A DNA stretch of 64,000 nucleotides from an uncultured Clostridia bacterium (GTDB lineage Bacteria > Bacillota > Clostridia > Oscillospirales > Ruminococcaceae), in NCBI GenBank assembly GCA_946567425.1, contig CAMNXF010000004.1, forward strand, positions 62,001-126,000, read 5' to 3'. The notes below the pieces were generated by a model. That model had not been told where the DNA came from. It did not search any database and saw only the letters and a program-made list of their open reading frames with translations. Below are positions 44,367-53,263 of the stretch, in pieces; the stretch's first letter is position 1, and each line of letters begins with the position of its first letter. The position numbers and the translations under genes are program-made.

Positions 44367-46859
44367 TTGAGCAATCACACAGACAATTCCGAAAAGCAAA
44401 GCCCGCTCGAACGGCTGTCGGCGTTTATAGTGGATAAGCGCAAGGCGTTCTATCTGCTTTATATCGGTGCTGCCATTTTCTGTATATTCTCGAGCGGCTG
44501 GACGCAGGTAAACGACGATCTTACAAGCTATCTGCCTGACACGACTGAGACGCGTCAGGGACTTACGATCATGGAGGAGGAGTTCGTGACGTTCGGTTCG
44601 AGCCGCATTATGGTGGACAATATCACCTACGCCGCAGCCGAGGAGCTTTCGGAGCAGATAGAGAGCACCGAGGGCGTAAAATCCGTTGAGTTCGACGGCA
44701 CGGAGGAGCACTTCAAAAAGGGCGCGGCGCTGTTCTCGATAACCTACGACGGCACGGCGACTGACGAGGTGAGCATTGACGCGCTTGCCAAGGTCGAGGA
44801 GCTTCTTGACGGCTACGACGTGTACGTTACAGGCGACACGGGCGATTCCGCGTCGGCGGGGCTGGCGGCGGAAATGCAGGTCGTTATGGTGATCGCCGTT
44901 GTCATTATTCTTCTGGTGCTGCTGTTCACCTCTCATACATATATGGAAATACCCGTGCTGCTGGCGACGTTCGGTATGGCGGCGCTTATGAACAAGGGCA
45001 CAAACTTTATTTTCGGCGAAATTTCGTTCGTGTCGGATTCCGTTGCGGTAGTGCTGCAACTGGCATTGGCTATCGACTACGCGATAATCCTCTGTCACCG
45101 CTACACCGAAGAACGTGCTCATCTGGAGGCGCGCGAGGCAGTCATAATCGCGCTGTCAAAGGCGATACCCGAGATCGCGGGTAGCTCTATGACAACGCTT
45201 TCGGGTCTCGGAGCGATGTGCTTTATGCGCTTCGGCATCGGCAAGGACTTGGGTCTCGTACTGATCAAGGCGATAATACTCAGCCTTCTTGCGGTATTTA
45301 CGCTTATGCCGGGACTGCTTATGAGCTTCAGCGGACTTATTGACAAGACGCACCACAAAAACTTCGTTCCGCAGATAACGGGCTGGGGCAAGCTCGCGGT
45401 AAAAACGCGCTTTGTTATGCCGCCGCTGTTTGTTCTGCTGATAATCGCGGGCTTTATTTTCTCGAACAAATGTCCCTACGCCTATGGTCAAACGGGACTT
45501 ACCACCACGCGCAAGAACGATTCGCAGATAGCGACTGAAACGGTCAACGGCACATTCGGCAGCGTGAATACGCTTGCGGTGCTCGTTCCCAACGGCGACT
45601 ACGAAAAAGAGGGGCAGCTTCTGCGCGAGCTTGAAAGGATGTCCGAGACAGACACCGTTCTCGGTCTGGCGAACGTTGAGGCAATGGACGATTACGTTCT
45701 CACCGATAAGCTCACGCCGCGTCAGTTCGCCGAAATGACCGACCTTGACGTTGAGGTCGCGCGGCTGCTCTACTCCGCCTACGCGGTGAATATGGAGACC
45801 TACGGGCAGCTCGTTTCGGGAGTGGACGAGTACGGCGTGCCGCTTATAGATATGTTTATGTTCCTCTACGACCAGATGGAGGAGGGGTACGTTACTCTTG
45901 AGGGCGAAATGGCAGATACTATCGAGGATCTGCACACGCAGCTTTCCGACGCTAAATTACAGCTTCTCGGCGAGAATTACAGCCGTCTTGTGCTAACGCT
46001 GAACCTTCCCGAGGAGAGCGACGAAACGTTCGCGTTTCTCGATACCCTCCACAAGACCGCCGCAAAGTACTACCCCGAAAACAGCTTTCTCGTAGGCAAC
46101 TCGACCAGCGACTTTGACCTGTCAACGTCATTCGGCGACGACAATCTGCTGATAGGCGTTCTCACGATCGTGTTCGTGGTGCTGGTCTTGATATTCACGT
46201 TCAAGTCCTCAGGACTGCCTGTGCTGCTTATTCTGGTAATTCAGGGTTCTGTCTGGATAAACTTCTCGTTTCCGTATCTGCAGCAAGAGCCGCTGTTCTT
46301 CCTGAGCTATCTTGTTGTAAGCTCGATCCAAATGGGCGCGAATATCGACTACGCTATCGTTATCGCAAACCGCTATGTCGAGCTGAAACAGATAATGCCG
46401 CCGAAAAAGGCGGTCGTCGAATCGCTCAATCAGGCTTTCCCGACTATTGTCACCTCGGGTACTATATTGGCTTCGGCAGGTGTTCTGATCGGATTTCTGT
46501 CGACCAATCCCGCGATATCGTCTATCGGCGTTTGCCTTGGGCGGGGTACGCTCATTTCGATTTTCCTTGTAATGGGAATTTTGCCGCAGATACTGCTGCT
46601 CGGTGACGTTATTATAGACAAGACAGCGATAACCCTCAAGCGCCGTCTGCCCGTGCAGAGCCATACCGGCATTATGCGTCTTGACGGTCATGTCCGGGGA
46701 TATGTGGCGGGCGTTGTTGACGGCGATTTCAGCGGACTTATCCGCGGCACGGTAAACGCGCAGCTTGAATCGGGCGCGCTTACGCATGACGAAACGGCAG
46801 CGCTGCCTGCCGAGTTTACGGGAGAGGAGGGCAATTCCGATGAAAAAGTTACGGAATAA
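44367..46859 (+). CDS. MMPL/RND-family transporter
   Basis: 830 residues starting at TTG 44367 (MSNHTDNSEKQSPLERLSAF), with AAAGGAG 8 bp upstream; no ATG fits. Two homologous halves: a helix, an outer domain (NDDLTSYLPDTTETRQGLTI), then a five-helix bundle with the family signature LALAIDYAIILCHRYTEER; the second half repeats this with IQMGANIDYAIVIANRYVEL. Asp in each signature is the proposed proton site. MMPL proteins export lipids, polymers or peptides. The C-terminus overlaps the start of a large surface protein by 20 bp, so the two probably work together. Confidence 0.92.
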   Translation: MSNHTDNSEKQSPLERLSAFIVDKRKAFYLLYIGAAIFCIFSSGWTQVNDDLTSYLPDTTETRQGLTIMEEEFVTFGSSRIMVDNITYAAAEELSEQIESTEGVKSVEFDGTEEHFKKGAALFSITYDGTATDEVSIDALAKVEELLDGYDVYVTGDTGDSASAGLAAEMQVVMVIAVVIILLVLLFTSHTYMEIPVLLATFGMAALMNKGTNFIFGEISFVSDSVAVVLQLALAIDYAIILCHRYTEERAHLEAREAVIIALSKAIPEIAGSSMTTLSGLGAMCFMRFGIGKDLGLVLIKAIILSLLAVFTLMPGLLMSFSGLIDKTHHKNFVPQITGWGKLAVKTRFVMPPLFVLLIIAGFIFSNKCPYAYGQTGLTTTRKNDSQIATETVNGTFGSVNTLAVLVPNGDYEKEGQLLRELERMSETDTVLGLANVEAMDDYVLTDKLTPRQFAEMTDLDVEVARLLYSAYAVNMETYGQLVSGVDEYGVPLIDMFMFLYDQMEEGYVTLEGEMADTIEDLHTQLSDAKLQLLGENYSRLVLTLNLPEESDETFAFLDTLHKTAAKYYPENSFLVGNSTSDFDLSTSFGDDNLLIGVLTIVFVVLVLIFTFKSSGLPVLLILVIQGSVWINFSFPYLQQEPLFFLSYLVVSSIQMGANIDYAIVIANRYVELKQIMPPKKAVVESLNQAFPTIVTSGTILASAGVLIGFLSTNPAISSIGVCLGRGTLISIFLVMGILPQILLLGDVIIDKTAITLKRRLPVQSHTGIMRLDGHVRGYVAGVVDGDFSGLIRGTVNAQLESGALTHDETAALPAEFTGEEGNSDEKVTE

Positions 46860-49800
46860 AATTATTTCTCTTATTGCCGCGTGCGCGGTTTCTGTTTCTC
46901 CGATAACTCCCGTTTATGCGGCAGTGTCGGCAGCTTCGGCAAACACGGTAACAATATCCACTGCCGAGGAGTTCATCGCTTTTGCGGAAAATTGTTCGCT
47001 CGACAAGTGGTCATACGGCAAGACCGTAAAACTTGCTGCCGACATCAACCTTTCGGGCACGGATTTCGAGCCTGTTCCGATCTTCGGCGGAACGTTCGAC
47101 GGCGCGGGGCACACTATCGACGGACTGCGAATTGACAGTACGGGCTCGCATAAAGGGCTTTTCCGCTATCTTGAGAAGAGCGCCGTCGTGAGTGAGCTGA
47201 ACGTTGTCGGAACGGTCTCCCCGATGGGCAGCCGTTCCGAAATAGGCGGCATTGCGGGCGTGAACTCGGGAACGATAAGGAACTGCACGTTCAAGGGTAC
47301 TGTAAGCGGCGAGAGCGGCGTGGGCGGCATAGTCGGCCGCAATGAAGAAACGGGCAGTGTTATCGGCTGTTCCGCTTCGGGAATAATCTTTGGGAAAAGC
47401 TCGACGGGCGGTATCGCGGGACGCAACGAGGGAACTCTGATAAAATGCGAAAACTTTGCGGGCGTAAATCTCACAAACCCCGACGTTTCTGGCGGTATGA
47501 CGGACTTCGACCCCGGGGCGGCGATCGACCAATACACAAGTCTTACTGACGAAGAAGCAAATCTGCTCAACAGCTACTCGGATTCGGGCGGAATAGTCGG
47601 TTATTCAAGCGGAATTGTGCAAAGCTGTGTAAACACGGGTAATGTCGGATATCCACACGTCGGCTACAACATCGGCGGCATCGCTGGGCGGCAGAGCGGC
47701 TATCTCGCGGGCTGCAAAAACGGCGGAACGATAAACGGACGCAAGGAGGTCGGCGGCATTGTCGGACAGTCCGAGCCGTATCTTACGCTTGAACCCGAAA
47801 AAGAAACGCTTGAAAACCTCCGCACCGAGCTTCATATGCTGGGCGACCTTATCGACAAAACACTGAACGACGTTGAGAGCACGGGTGACGACGTTTCCGA
47901 GCGGCTCTCGAATATGAAGAAATACGCCGACGCCGCAACGGACAGCTGCGATACAATGCTGAACGGCGTAAAGGATTTCGTCGACGGAAACGTTGACATA
48001 ATCAACACCGTAACCGCCGATATCACCAACGCGCTTGATAAAATAGCGCCCGCCATGGACGAACTGGCGGAGGTAGGCGGCAGCATAAGCGAAATGTCCG
48101 ACGATCTGAGCGCCGCTATGGACTGTCTTAAGGACGTTGCGGACGTAAGCGATTCGGCGATGACCGAGATTAAAGCCGCGCTCGACAAAATGAAGACCGC
48201 CTCGGACGATCTGAACAAAGCAGCCAAGAACTTTAAAGAGGCTGTCGAGGCGCTTACAGACGGGGTAGTCTCGAACGATGACGGCGATATTGCGGATGCG
48301 TCCGAAAACTTGGAGAAAGCCGCCGATCGGCTTGGCGGCGCGCTGGAAGATATGGACGGCGCAGCTGAAGAGCTTGACCGCGCTCTCACGGATGCGGGGC
48401 TTGCAGAGGGCGACAGTAACACGGTATCGGGTAATTCGGAAAACATCGCCGCTCCGGTTGTCCCCGAAACTCCGACAGAGCCCGAAGAACCCGATCGTCC
48501 GACACTCCCGTTTGAACCAAATATCCCCGACGGCGCGGACAAGGACATTGACGAGATAATCGACACTGTAAGGGATAATTGGGAAAAGGCGAAAGACCCG
48601 CTGAAGGATTCCGCGAACTCAATGGAAAAGGCAGCGGAGAGCCTTAACGCGGCGTTTGAGAAGCTGCAGAGCGCGGCTGAAAAGCTCGATCCCGTATCCG
48701 ACGACGTTAAAAACGCGCTTGATAAATTCGATGACGCGGCGAACGCTGCGTCAGCTATCGGCAAATCGCTGGAGAGCGCGTTCACGTCCTTTGGCGACGC
48801 GATTCGCGGGTTGACCGAGGACGGTCCCAAGGAATTTCTGTTGCTGGGCGACGACGATTTCCGAGAGGCAGGCAATACGCTCCAAGGCTCGGTAAACTCG
48901 ATAACGGACGACCTCGAGTCGCTCAACAAGCAGCTAAATGCAAACAGCGGAGTTGTCGCGGACGATCTCCGTGCGATAAACGATCAGCTCCGCGTTATAG
49001 CCGATCTGGTGATCGATGCGGTAGCCGATATCGAGGACACAGCCTCAAATCCCTCTGTCGATGACAGCTATCAGGATACGTCCGACAAGGATATCGCGGC
49101 GACGCGTCAGGGTAAAGTCACCGACTGCGAAAACAGCGGCGAAGTAACGGGTGACCGCAACGTCGGCGGCATAGTCGGCGCAATGGCAGTCGAATTCGAT
49201 CTCGATCCCGAGGGCGACCTTTCGGAGAATATGCGTTTCGGTGCGACTTACGAGAGCAAATCGGTTCTCCAGAACAGCAAAAACTACGGGCTTATCACTG
49301 CCAAAAAGGACTGCACGGGCGGTATTGTCGGACGTATGGAGCTTGGAACGGCGCTCGACTGTCAAAGCTATGGCGAGGTTGCTGGCGGCAGCAACTACGT
49401 CGGCGGTATCGCGGGATACTCCGACGCGGTGGTTCGTGATTGTTTTGCGAAATGCGTGCTTTCGGGGAGCAGCTATGTCGGCGGTGTTACGGGCTGGGCA
49501 AAAAATCTGCGCGGCTGCTACGCTATCGCCACTGTTAAAGAGGGCGACGAATACGTCGGCGCGCTTTCGGGCAGCATAAAGGAGGACGGCGTTCTCACGG
49601 GCAACCGCTTTGTCGATACAGGCGTTGCGGGCGTCGACGGCATAAGCTACGCCGACCGCGCGGAGCCTGTCGGTTTTTCGGAGCTTGTGAAAACACAGAG
49701 CGTTCCCAAGGAGTTCACAACGTTCAATATTATTCTCAAAGCGGACGATAAGATCGTCGAAAAGATACCGTTCGGGTACGGCGACGACCTTTCAAAGATA

Positions 49801-50373
49801 ACGCTCCCCGAGGTTCCCGCGCAGAATGGCAGCTTCGGCAAATGGAGCGAATTTGACACAACGGGGCTTATGTCCGATATTACCGTTGAGGCGGTCTACG
49901 CGCCGTGGATAACCATTGCGGCGAGCGAAGAGCAGCAGAACAAGCTGGCGTTGGCGCTTGCCGAGGGGCAGTTCACCGACGACGTTATGCTTCACGCGGA
50001 GAACGGTACGGCAACTCCGCCTATTACAAGCGGCAGCGACGCAAAAGTTCTCAATGTTTCCCTTACGGGAACGGGGTTGGACGACGCGGATACCGTTCCG
50101 ATCAGGCTGCTGAATGTCGGCGGAGGAAACGCCGCGGTATGGCGGCTCGACAACGGTAGCTGGCAGAGCGTTCCGTTTGAGCGCAGCGGGCAGTATCTTC
50201 TTCTCAAAATGACAGGAACGGAGAATACGTTCTGCATTCAGCCGCAGCAGACGGATATTTTGCCGATAATTATTATCGCGGCATCGGCGGCTGTCGTTAT
50301 CGTAGTAATTGTGGTTATCGTCAAAGCGTTCAAGAAGAAAAAGTCAAAAGTGAAAACGGCAGCGAAAAAATAA
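46840..50373 (+). CDS. large GLUG-repeat surface protein with helical stalk and C-terminal anchor
   Basis: 1177 residues from ATG at 46840 (MKKLRNKIISLIAACAVSVS; GGAGAGGAGG upstream). Signal peptide, then GLUG-type repeats (GGIAGVNSGTIRNC, GGIVGRNEETGSVIGC, GGIAGRQSGYLAGC), then about 450 residues of amphipathic helices rich in Asp, Ala and Leu (YhgE/Pip-like), more GLUG repeats (GGIVGAMAVEFD, GGIAGYSDAVVRDC), an InlB-like beta repeat (IPFGYGDDLSKITLPEVP), and a final membrane helix (PIIIIAASAAVVIVVIVVIV) with a Lys-rich tail. It is anchored outside the membrane. The MMPL overlap suggests a dedicated transporter-surface partner pair. Confidence 0.85.
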   Translation: MKKLRNKIISLIAACAVSVSPITPVYAAVSAASANTVTISTAEEFIAFAENCSLDKWSYGKTVKLAADINLSGTDFEPVPIFGGTFDGAGHTIDGLRIDSTGSHKGLFRYLEKSAVVSELNVVGTVSPMGSRSEIGGIAGVNSGTIRNCTFKGTVSGESGVGGIVGRNEETGSVIGCSASGIIFGKSSTGGIAGRNEGTLIKCENFAGVNLTNPDVSGGMTDFDPGAAIDQYTSLTDEEANLLNSYSDSGGIVGYSSGIVQSCVNTGNVGYPHVGYNIGGIAGRQSGYLAGCKNGGTINGRKEVGGIVGQSEPYLTLEPEKETLENLRTELHMLGDLIDKTLNDVESTGDDVSERLSNMKKYADAATDSCDTMLNGVKDFVDGNVDIINTVTADITNALDKIAPAMDELAEVGGSISEMSDDLSAAMDCLKDVADVSDSAMTEIKAALDKMKTASDDLNKAAKNFKEAVEALTDGVVSNDDGDIADASENLEKAADRLGGALEDMDGAAEELDRALTDAGLAEGDSNTVSGNSENIAAPVVPETPTEPEEPDRPTLPFEPNIPDGADKDIDEIIDTVRDNWEKAKDPLKDSANSMEKAAESLNAAFEKLQSAAEKLDPVSDDVKNALDKFDDAANAASAIGKSLESAFTSFGDAIRGLTEDGPKEFLLLGDDDFREAGNTLQGSVNSITDDLESLNKQLNANSGVVADDLRAINDQLRVIADLVIDAVADIEDTASNPSVDDSYQDTSDKDIAATRQGKVTDCENSGEVTGDRNVGGIVGAMAVEFDLDPEGDLSENMRFGATYESKSVLQNSKNYGLITAKKDCTGGIVGRMELGTALDCQSYGEVAGGSNYVGGIAGYSDAVVRDCFAKCVLSGSSYVGGVTGWAKNLRGCYAIATVKEGDEYVGALSGSIKEDGVLTGNRFVDTGVAGVDGISYADRAEPVGFSELVKTQSVPKEFTTFNIILKADDKIVEKIPFGYGDDLSKITLPEVPAQNGSFGKWSEFDTTGLMSDITVEAVYAPWITIAASEEQQNKLALALAEGQFTDDVMLHAENGTATPPITSGSDAKVLNVSLTGTGLDDADTVPIRLLNVGGGNAAVWRLDNGSWQSVPFERSGQYLLLKMTGTENTFCIQPQQTDILPIIIIAASAAVVIVVIVVIVKAFKKKKSKVKTAAKK

Positions 50374-50374
50374 A

Positions 50375-50409
50375 AAAACGGCGTTGAACGAAAGGTTCAA
50401 CGCCGTTTT
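50375..50409. terminator. strong bidirectional terminator
   Basis: Fifteen-bp perfect stem AAAACGGCGTTGAAC/GTTCAACGCCGTTTT with a 5-nt loop, just after the surface protein stop. Confidence 0.93.
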
Positions 50410-50416
50410 CTGCGGC

Positions 50417-50450
50417 AAAAGGAGCGGCAGTTATGCCGCTCCCGTTTTTT
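50417..50450. terminator. terminator of the cellobiose phosphorylase gene
   Basis: GGAGCGGCA/TGCCGCTCC with a 4-nt loop; TTTT on the minus side and TTTTTT on the plus side. Confidence 0.85.
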
Positions 50451-50453
50451 CAA

Positions 50454-52976
50454 TTAACCCAGAACTACCTCAACGGTATGCTCGCCGCCGTCAAAAGCGG
50501 GAATAACGTTTCCGTCAACGGGCTTGCCGTCCACTGTCATGGACTTAACGCCTGCGCATACGTGGTTCGGATTGGACACGCTTACGTTGTAGGTCGCGCC
50601 GCGGAATTGACGCGAGATCTTGAAGCCGTCCCACTCGTGCGGAATGGACGGGTCGATCTTTAAGCCGTCGTACTGCGGCTTAACGCCGAGGATATACTGC
50701 GAGATCGCGACGAAATTCCAAGCCGCCGTACCCGTAAGCCACGAGTTCTTAGCCTCGCCGTGACGCTTGCCGTCCTTACCCGCGATCATCTGCGCGTAAA
50801 CGTACGGCTCGGTACGGTGCAGATCGCTCATCTCCTCGCGGAAAGCGGGAGCGATTTTGCTGTAATACTCGAACGCCTTGTCGCCATGACCTACGGCAGC
50901 CTCAGCGCAGATAATCCACGCGTTGTTGTGGCAGAACACACCCGCGTTCTCCTTGTAGCCTCCCGGGTATGTGGAAATCTCGCCGTACTCGATCTTGTAG
51001 GTCGTGAACGCGGGATTGTTCAGCACCAGACCGTGCTTGCTGTTGAGGTACTTGTCAACGCTCTCAAGTGTCTTGATATCGCAGCCCTTGTCCTTGCCAA
51101 GCCCCGCGAGAACGCACCAACCCTGCGGCTCAATGAATATCTTGCCCTCCTCGCACTCATGAGAGCCGACCTTGTTTCCGTTGTGGTCGTAAGCGCGGAG
51201 GAACCACTCGCCATCGTAGCCTTTTTCAACGGTAGCCTTGCGCATTTTCTCGATTTCCGCCTCGGCGCGCTTTGCCTCAGCTTCGTCGCCCTTAAGACGA
51301 CACATAGCCGCGTACTCGGGCGCGATAAAGCAGAACATACCTGCGATCATTACCGATTCCGCGTTCTGCGAATAGAACGGCGGTTCGGTGAACATTTCCT
51401 TATTGTTGTAGGTCTGGAAGCTCTCGCCGGGCTTGTCAGAGAAGCACGAGAGGTTCAGACAGTCGTTCCAGTCCGCGCGTCCCGAAAGCGGCAGCCCGTG
51501 CGGTCCGATCTTCGTGCAGACGTGATTAAACGCGCGCTTGCAGTGGTCGAGCATGGTATCCGCAAGCTCCGTTTTGTTCTCGTAGGGTACTTTCTCGTCG
51601 AGAATGGAAACGTCGCCCGTCTCCTTGACATACTGCGCGACCGCCAAAATCATCCACAGCGGATCGTCATTGAAGTTTGAGCCGAGCTCGTGGTTGCCCA
51701 TTTTCGTAAGCGGCTGATACTGGTGATAAGCGCCGCCGTCCTCGAGCATTGTCGCCGCAAGGTCGATAAGACGCTCACGCGCTCTCTCGGGTATCTGGTG
51801 CACGAAGCCGAGCAAGTCCTGATTGCTGTCGCGGAAGCCCATTCCTCTGCCGATACCGCTCTCAAAGTAAGACGCGGAGCGCGACATATTGAACGTAACC
51901 ATGCACTGATACTGGTTCCAGATGTTGACCATACGGTTGACTTTCTCGTCGGGAGAGCTTACCGTATACTGCGTGAGCAGCTTGTCCCAGTAGTTCTTCA
52001 GGCTCTCGAACAGTTTGTCCGCCTTTTCGGGAGTATTGCAGAGGTCGATCATCTCAAGCGCCTTTTTCTTGTTGATAACGTTCTTGAGCTCCTTTTTGCC
52101 GCCAACGCCGTCAACGGTATACGAAACAATAATGCCGTCGTAATTGCCGCTCTTGTCAAATTTCTCGTCGGTGGGCATTTCAACATAACCGAGGCAGAAC
52201 ACCAACTCCTTACTCTCGCCCGGAGCGAGCTCCAGCTCGATATAATGCGAAGCGACAGGCGACCAGCCCTCCGCGACGGAGTTGTGCGGCTTGCCCTCAA
52301 ATACCGCGTCGGGGCGCTCAAAGCCGTTGTACAGCCCGAGAAAGCTCTCGCGGTCAGTGTCGAAACCCTGTACAGGAACGTTTACGGTGTAGAACGCGAA
52401 ATGATCGCGGCGCTCCTTGTACTCGGTTTTGTGGTAAATGGTTGAGCCGACAATCTCCACTTCGCCCGTATTGAAGTTTCTCTGAAAATTTGTGGTATCG
52501 TCGTTCGCGTCCCACAGACACCACTCCAAGAAACTTGTCAGTTTAAGTGACTTCTTGTCGGAGCTTTCGTTGGTGATAGTGACCTTCTGAACCTCGCCGT
52601 TGAAGTCCTGCGGCACAAAAAACTTAACCGAAGCCTTAACGCCGTTCTTTTTGCCCGTGATTATCGTATAGCCGAGACCATGACGGCACTCGTACTCATC
52701 GAGCTCGGTTTTTACGGGAGACCAGCCGGGATTCCAGACGGTATCGCCGTCTTTAAGATAGAAGTATCTGCCTCCCATATCAACGGGAACATTGTTATAG
52801 CGGTAGCGTGTAATTCTGCGCAGGCGCGCGTCCTTGTAGAAACTGTATCCGCCCGCCGTGTTTGAGATGAGCGAGAAGAAGCCCTGTGTTCCGAGGTAGT
52901 TTATCCACGGATAGGGTGTGCGCGGAGACGTGATGACGTACTCCTTTGCGCTGTCGTCAAAATGACCAAATTTCAT
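50454..52976 (-). CDS. cellobiose phosphorylase, GH94
   Basis: Cleaves cellobiose with phosphate to glucose 1-phosphate and glucose. 840 residues. The N-terminal beta-sandwich holds [20 protein letters not shown] and [20 protein letters not shown]; the (alpha/alpha)6 barrel holds [29 protein letters not shown], the catalytic Asp in [10 protein letters not shown] (500-508), and the C-terminal [12 protein letters not shown]. The sequence closely follows clostridial cellobiose phosphorylases rather than cellodextrin or chitobiose types. About 23 residues near 275-297 look like an extra insertion. It is monocistronic behind a cre-like site, so repression by better sugars is likely. pgm in this window would take glucose 1-phosphate on. 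Confidence 0.95.
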   Translation of the reverse strand: MKFGHFDDSAKEYVITSPRTPYPWINYLGTQGFFSLISNTAGGYSFYKDARLRRITRYRYNNVPVDMGGRYFYLKDGDTVWNPGWSPVKTELDEYECRHGLGYTIITGKKNGVKASVKFFVPQDFNGEVQKVTITNESSDKKSLKLTSFLEWCLWDANDDTTNFQRNFNTGEVEIVGSTIYHKTEYKERRDHFAFYTVNVPVQGFDTDRESFLGLYNGFERPDAVFEGKPHNSVAEGWSPVASHYIELELAPGESKELVFCLGYVEMPTDEKFDKSGNYDGIIVSYTVDGVGGKKELKNVINKKKALEMIDLCNTPEKADKLFESLKNYWDKLLTQYTVSSPDEKVNRMVNIWNQYQCMVTFNMSRSASYFESGIGRGMGFRDSNQDLLGFVHQIPERARERLIDLAATMLEDGGAYHQYQPLTKMGNHELGSNFNDDPLWMILAVAQYVKETGDVSILDEKVPYENKTELADTMLDHCKRAFNHVCTKIGPHGLPLSGRADWNDCLNLSCFSDKPGESFQTYNNKEMFTEPPFYSQNAESVMIAGMFCFIAPEYAAMCRLKGDEAEAKRAEAEIEKMRKATVEKGYDGEWFLRAYDHNGNKVGSHECEEGKIFIEPQGWCVLAGLGKDKGCDIKTLESVDKYLNSKHGLVLNNPAFTTYKIEYGEISTYPGGYKENAGVFCHNNAWIICAEAAVGHGDKAFEYYSKIAPAFREEMSDLHRTEPYVYAQMIAGKDGKRHGEAKNSWLTGTAAWNFVAISQYILGVKPQYDGLKIDPSIPHEWDGFKISRQFRGATYNVSVSNPNHVCAGVKSMTVDGKPVDGNVIPAFDGGEHTVEVVLG

Positions 52977-53020
52977 AAGCTGAACCGTCCTTTCGGTAAT
53001 AATTTTTTTACCTAATTTAA

Positions 53021-53049
53021 AGTATACAACAAATGAGCAAAAAAAACAA
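53021..53049 (-). promoter_or_regulatory. promoter of the cellobiose phosphorylase gene
   Basis: Minus-strand TTGTTT (53049-53044), 17-bp spacer, TATACT (53026-53021). Confidence 0.6.
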
Positions 53050-53053
53050 GGGC

Positions 53054-53067
53054 TGAAAACGGTTACA
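53054..53067. promoter_or_regulatory. cre-like (CcpA/LacI-family) operator
   Basis: TGAAAACGGTTACA fits the catabolite responsive element consensus TGWAANCGNTNWCA at every fixed position. It sits 4 bp upstream of the -35 box of the cellobiose phosphorylase promoter. CcpA or a cellobiose-specific LacI-family regulator could bind. The rest of 53068-53220 shows nothing else. Confidence 0.7.
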
Positions 53068-53220
53068 CAAGCATAATATATGTAACAAATTTTCGCTGTG
53101 TTTTATGGTGGTTTTGACGAAAAACTATAATAAAGGTTATTCGAGTTTTGTCGTTTTGTTAATTTAAGCGTTGCCGTGCAGCGTGAAAAAGCAAAATCTA
53201 ACAGCCGGGTGCAGCGCCAA

Positions 53221-53252
53221 AGCTCCCTTACGGCTCTTGCCGCAAGGGAGTT
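53221..53252 (-). terminator. terminator of the Amt-PII gene
   Basis: Minus strand AACTCCCTTGCGGC pairs with GCCGTAAGGGAGCTT around a 4-nt loop, with one or two mismatches and a short T-run. Confidence 0.7.
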
Positions 53253-53263
53253 AAGTTCATAAA

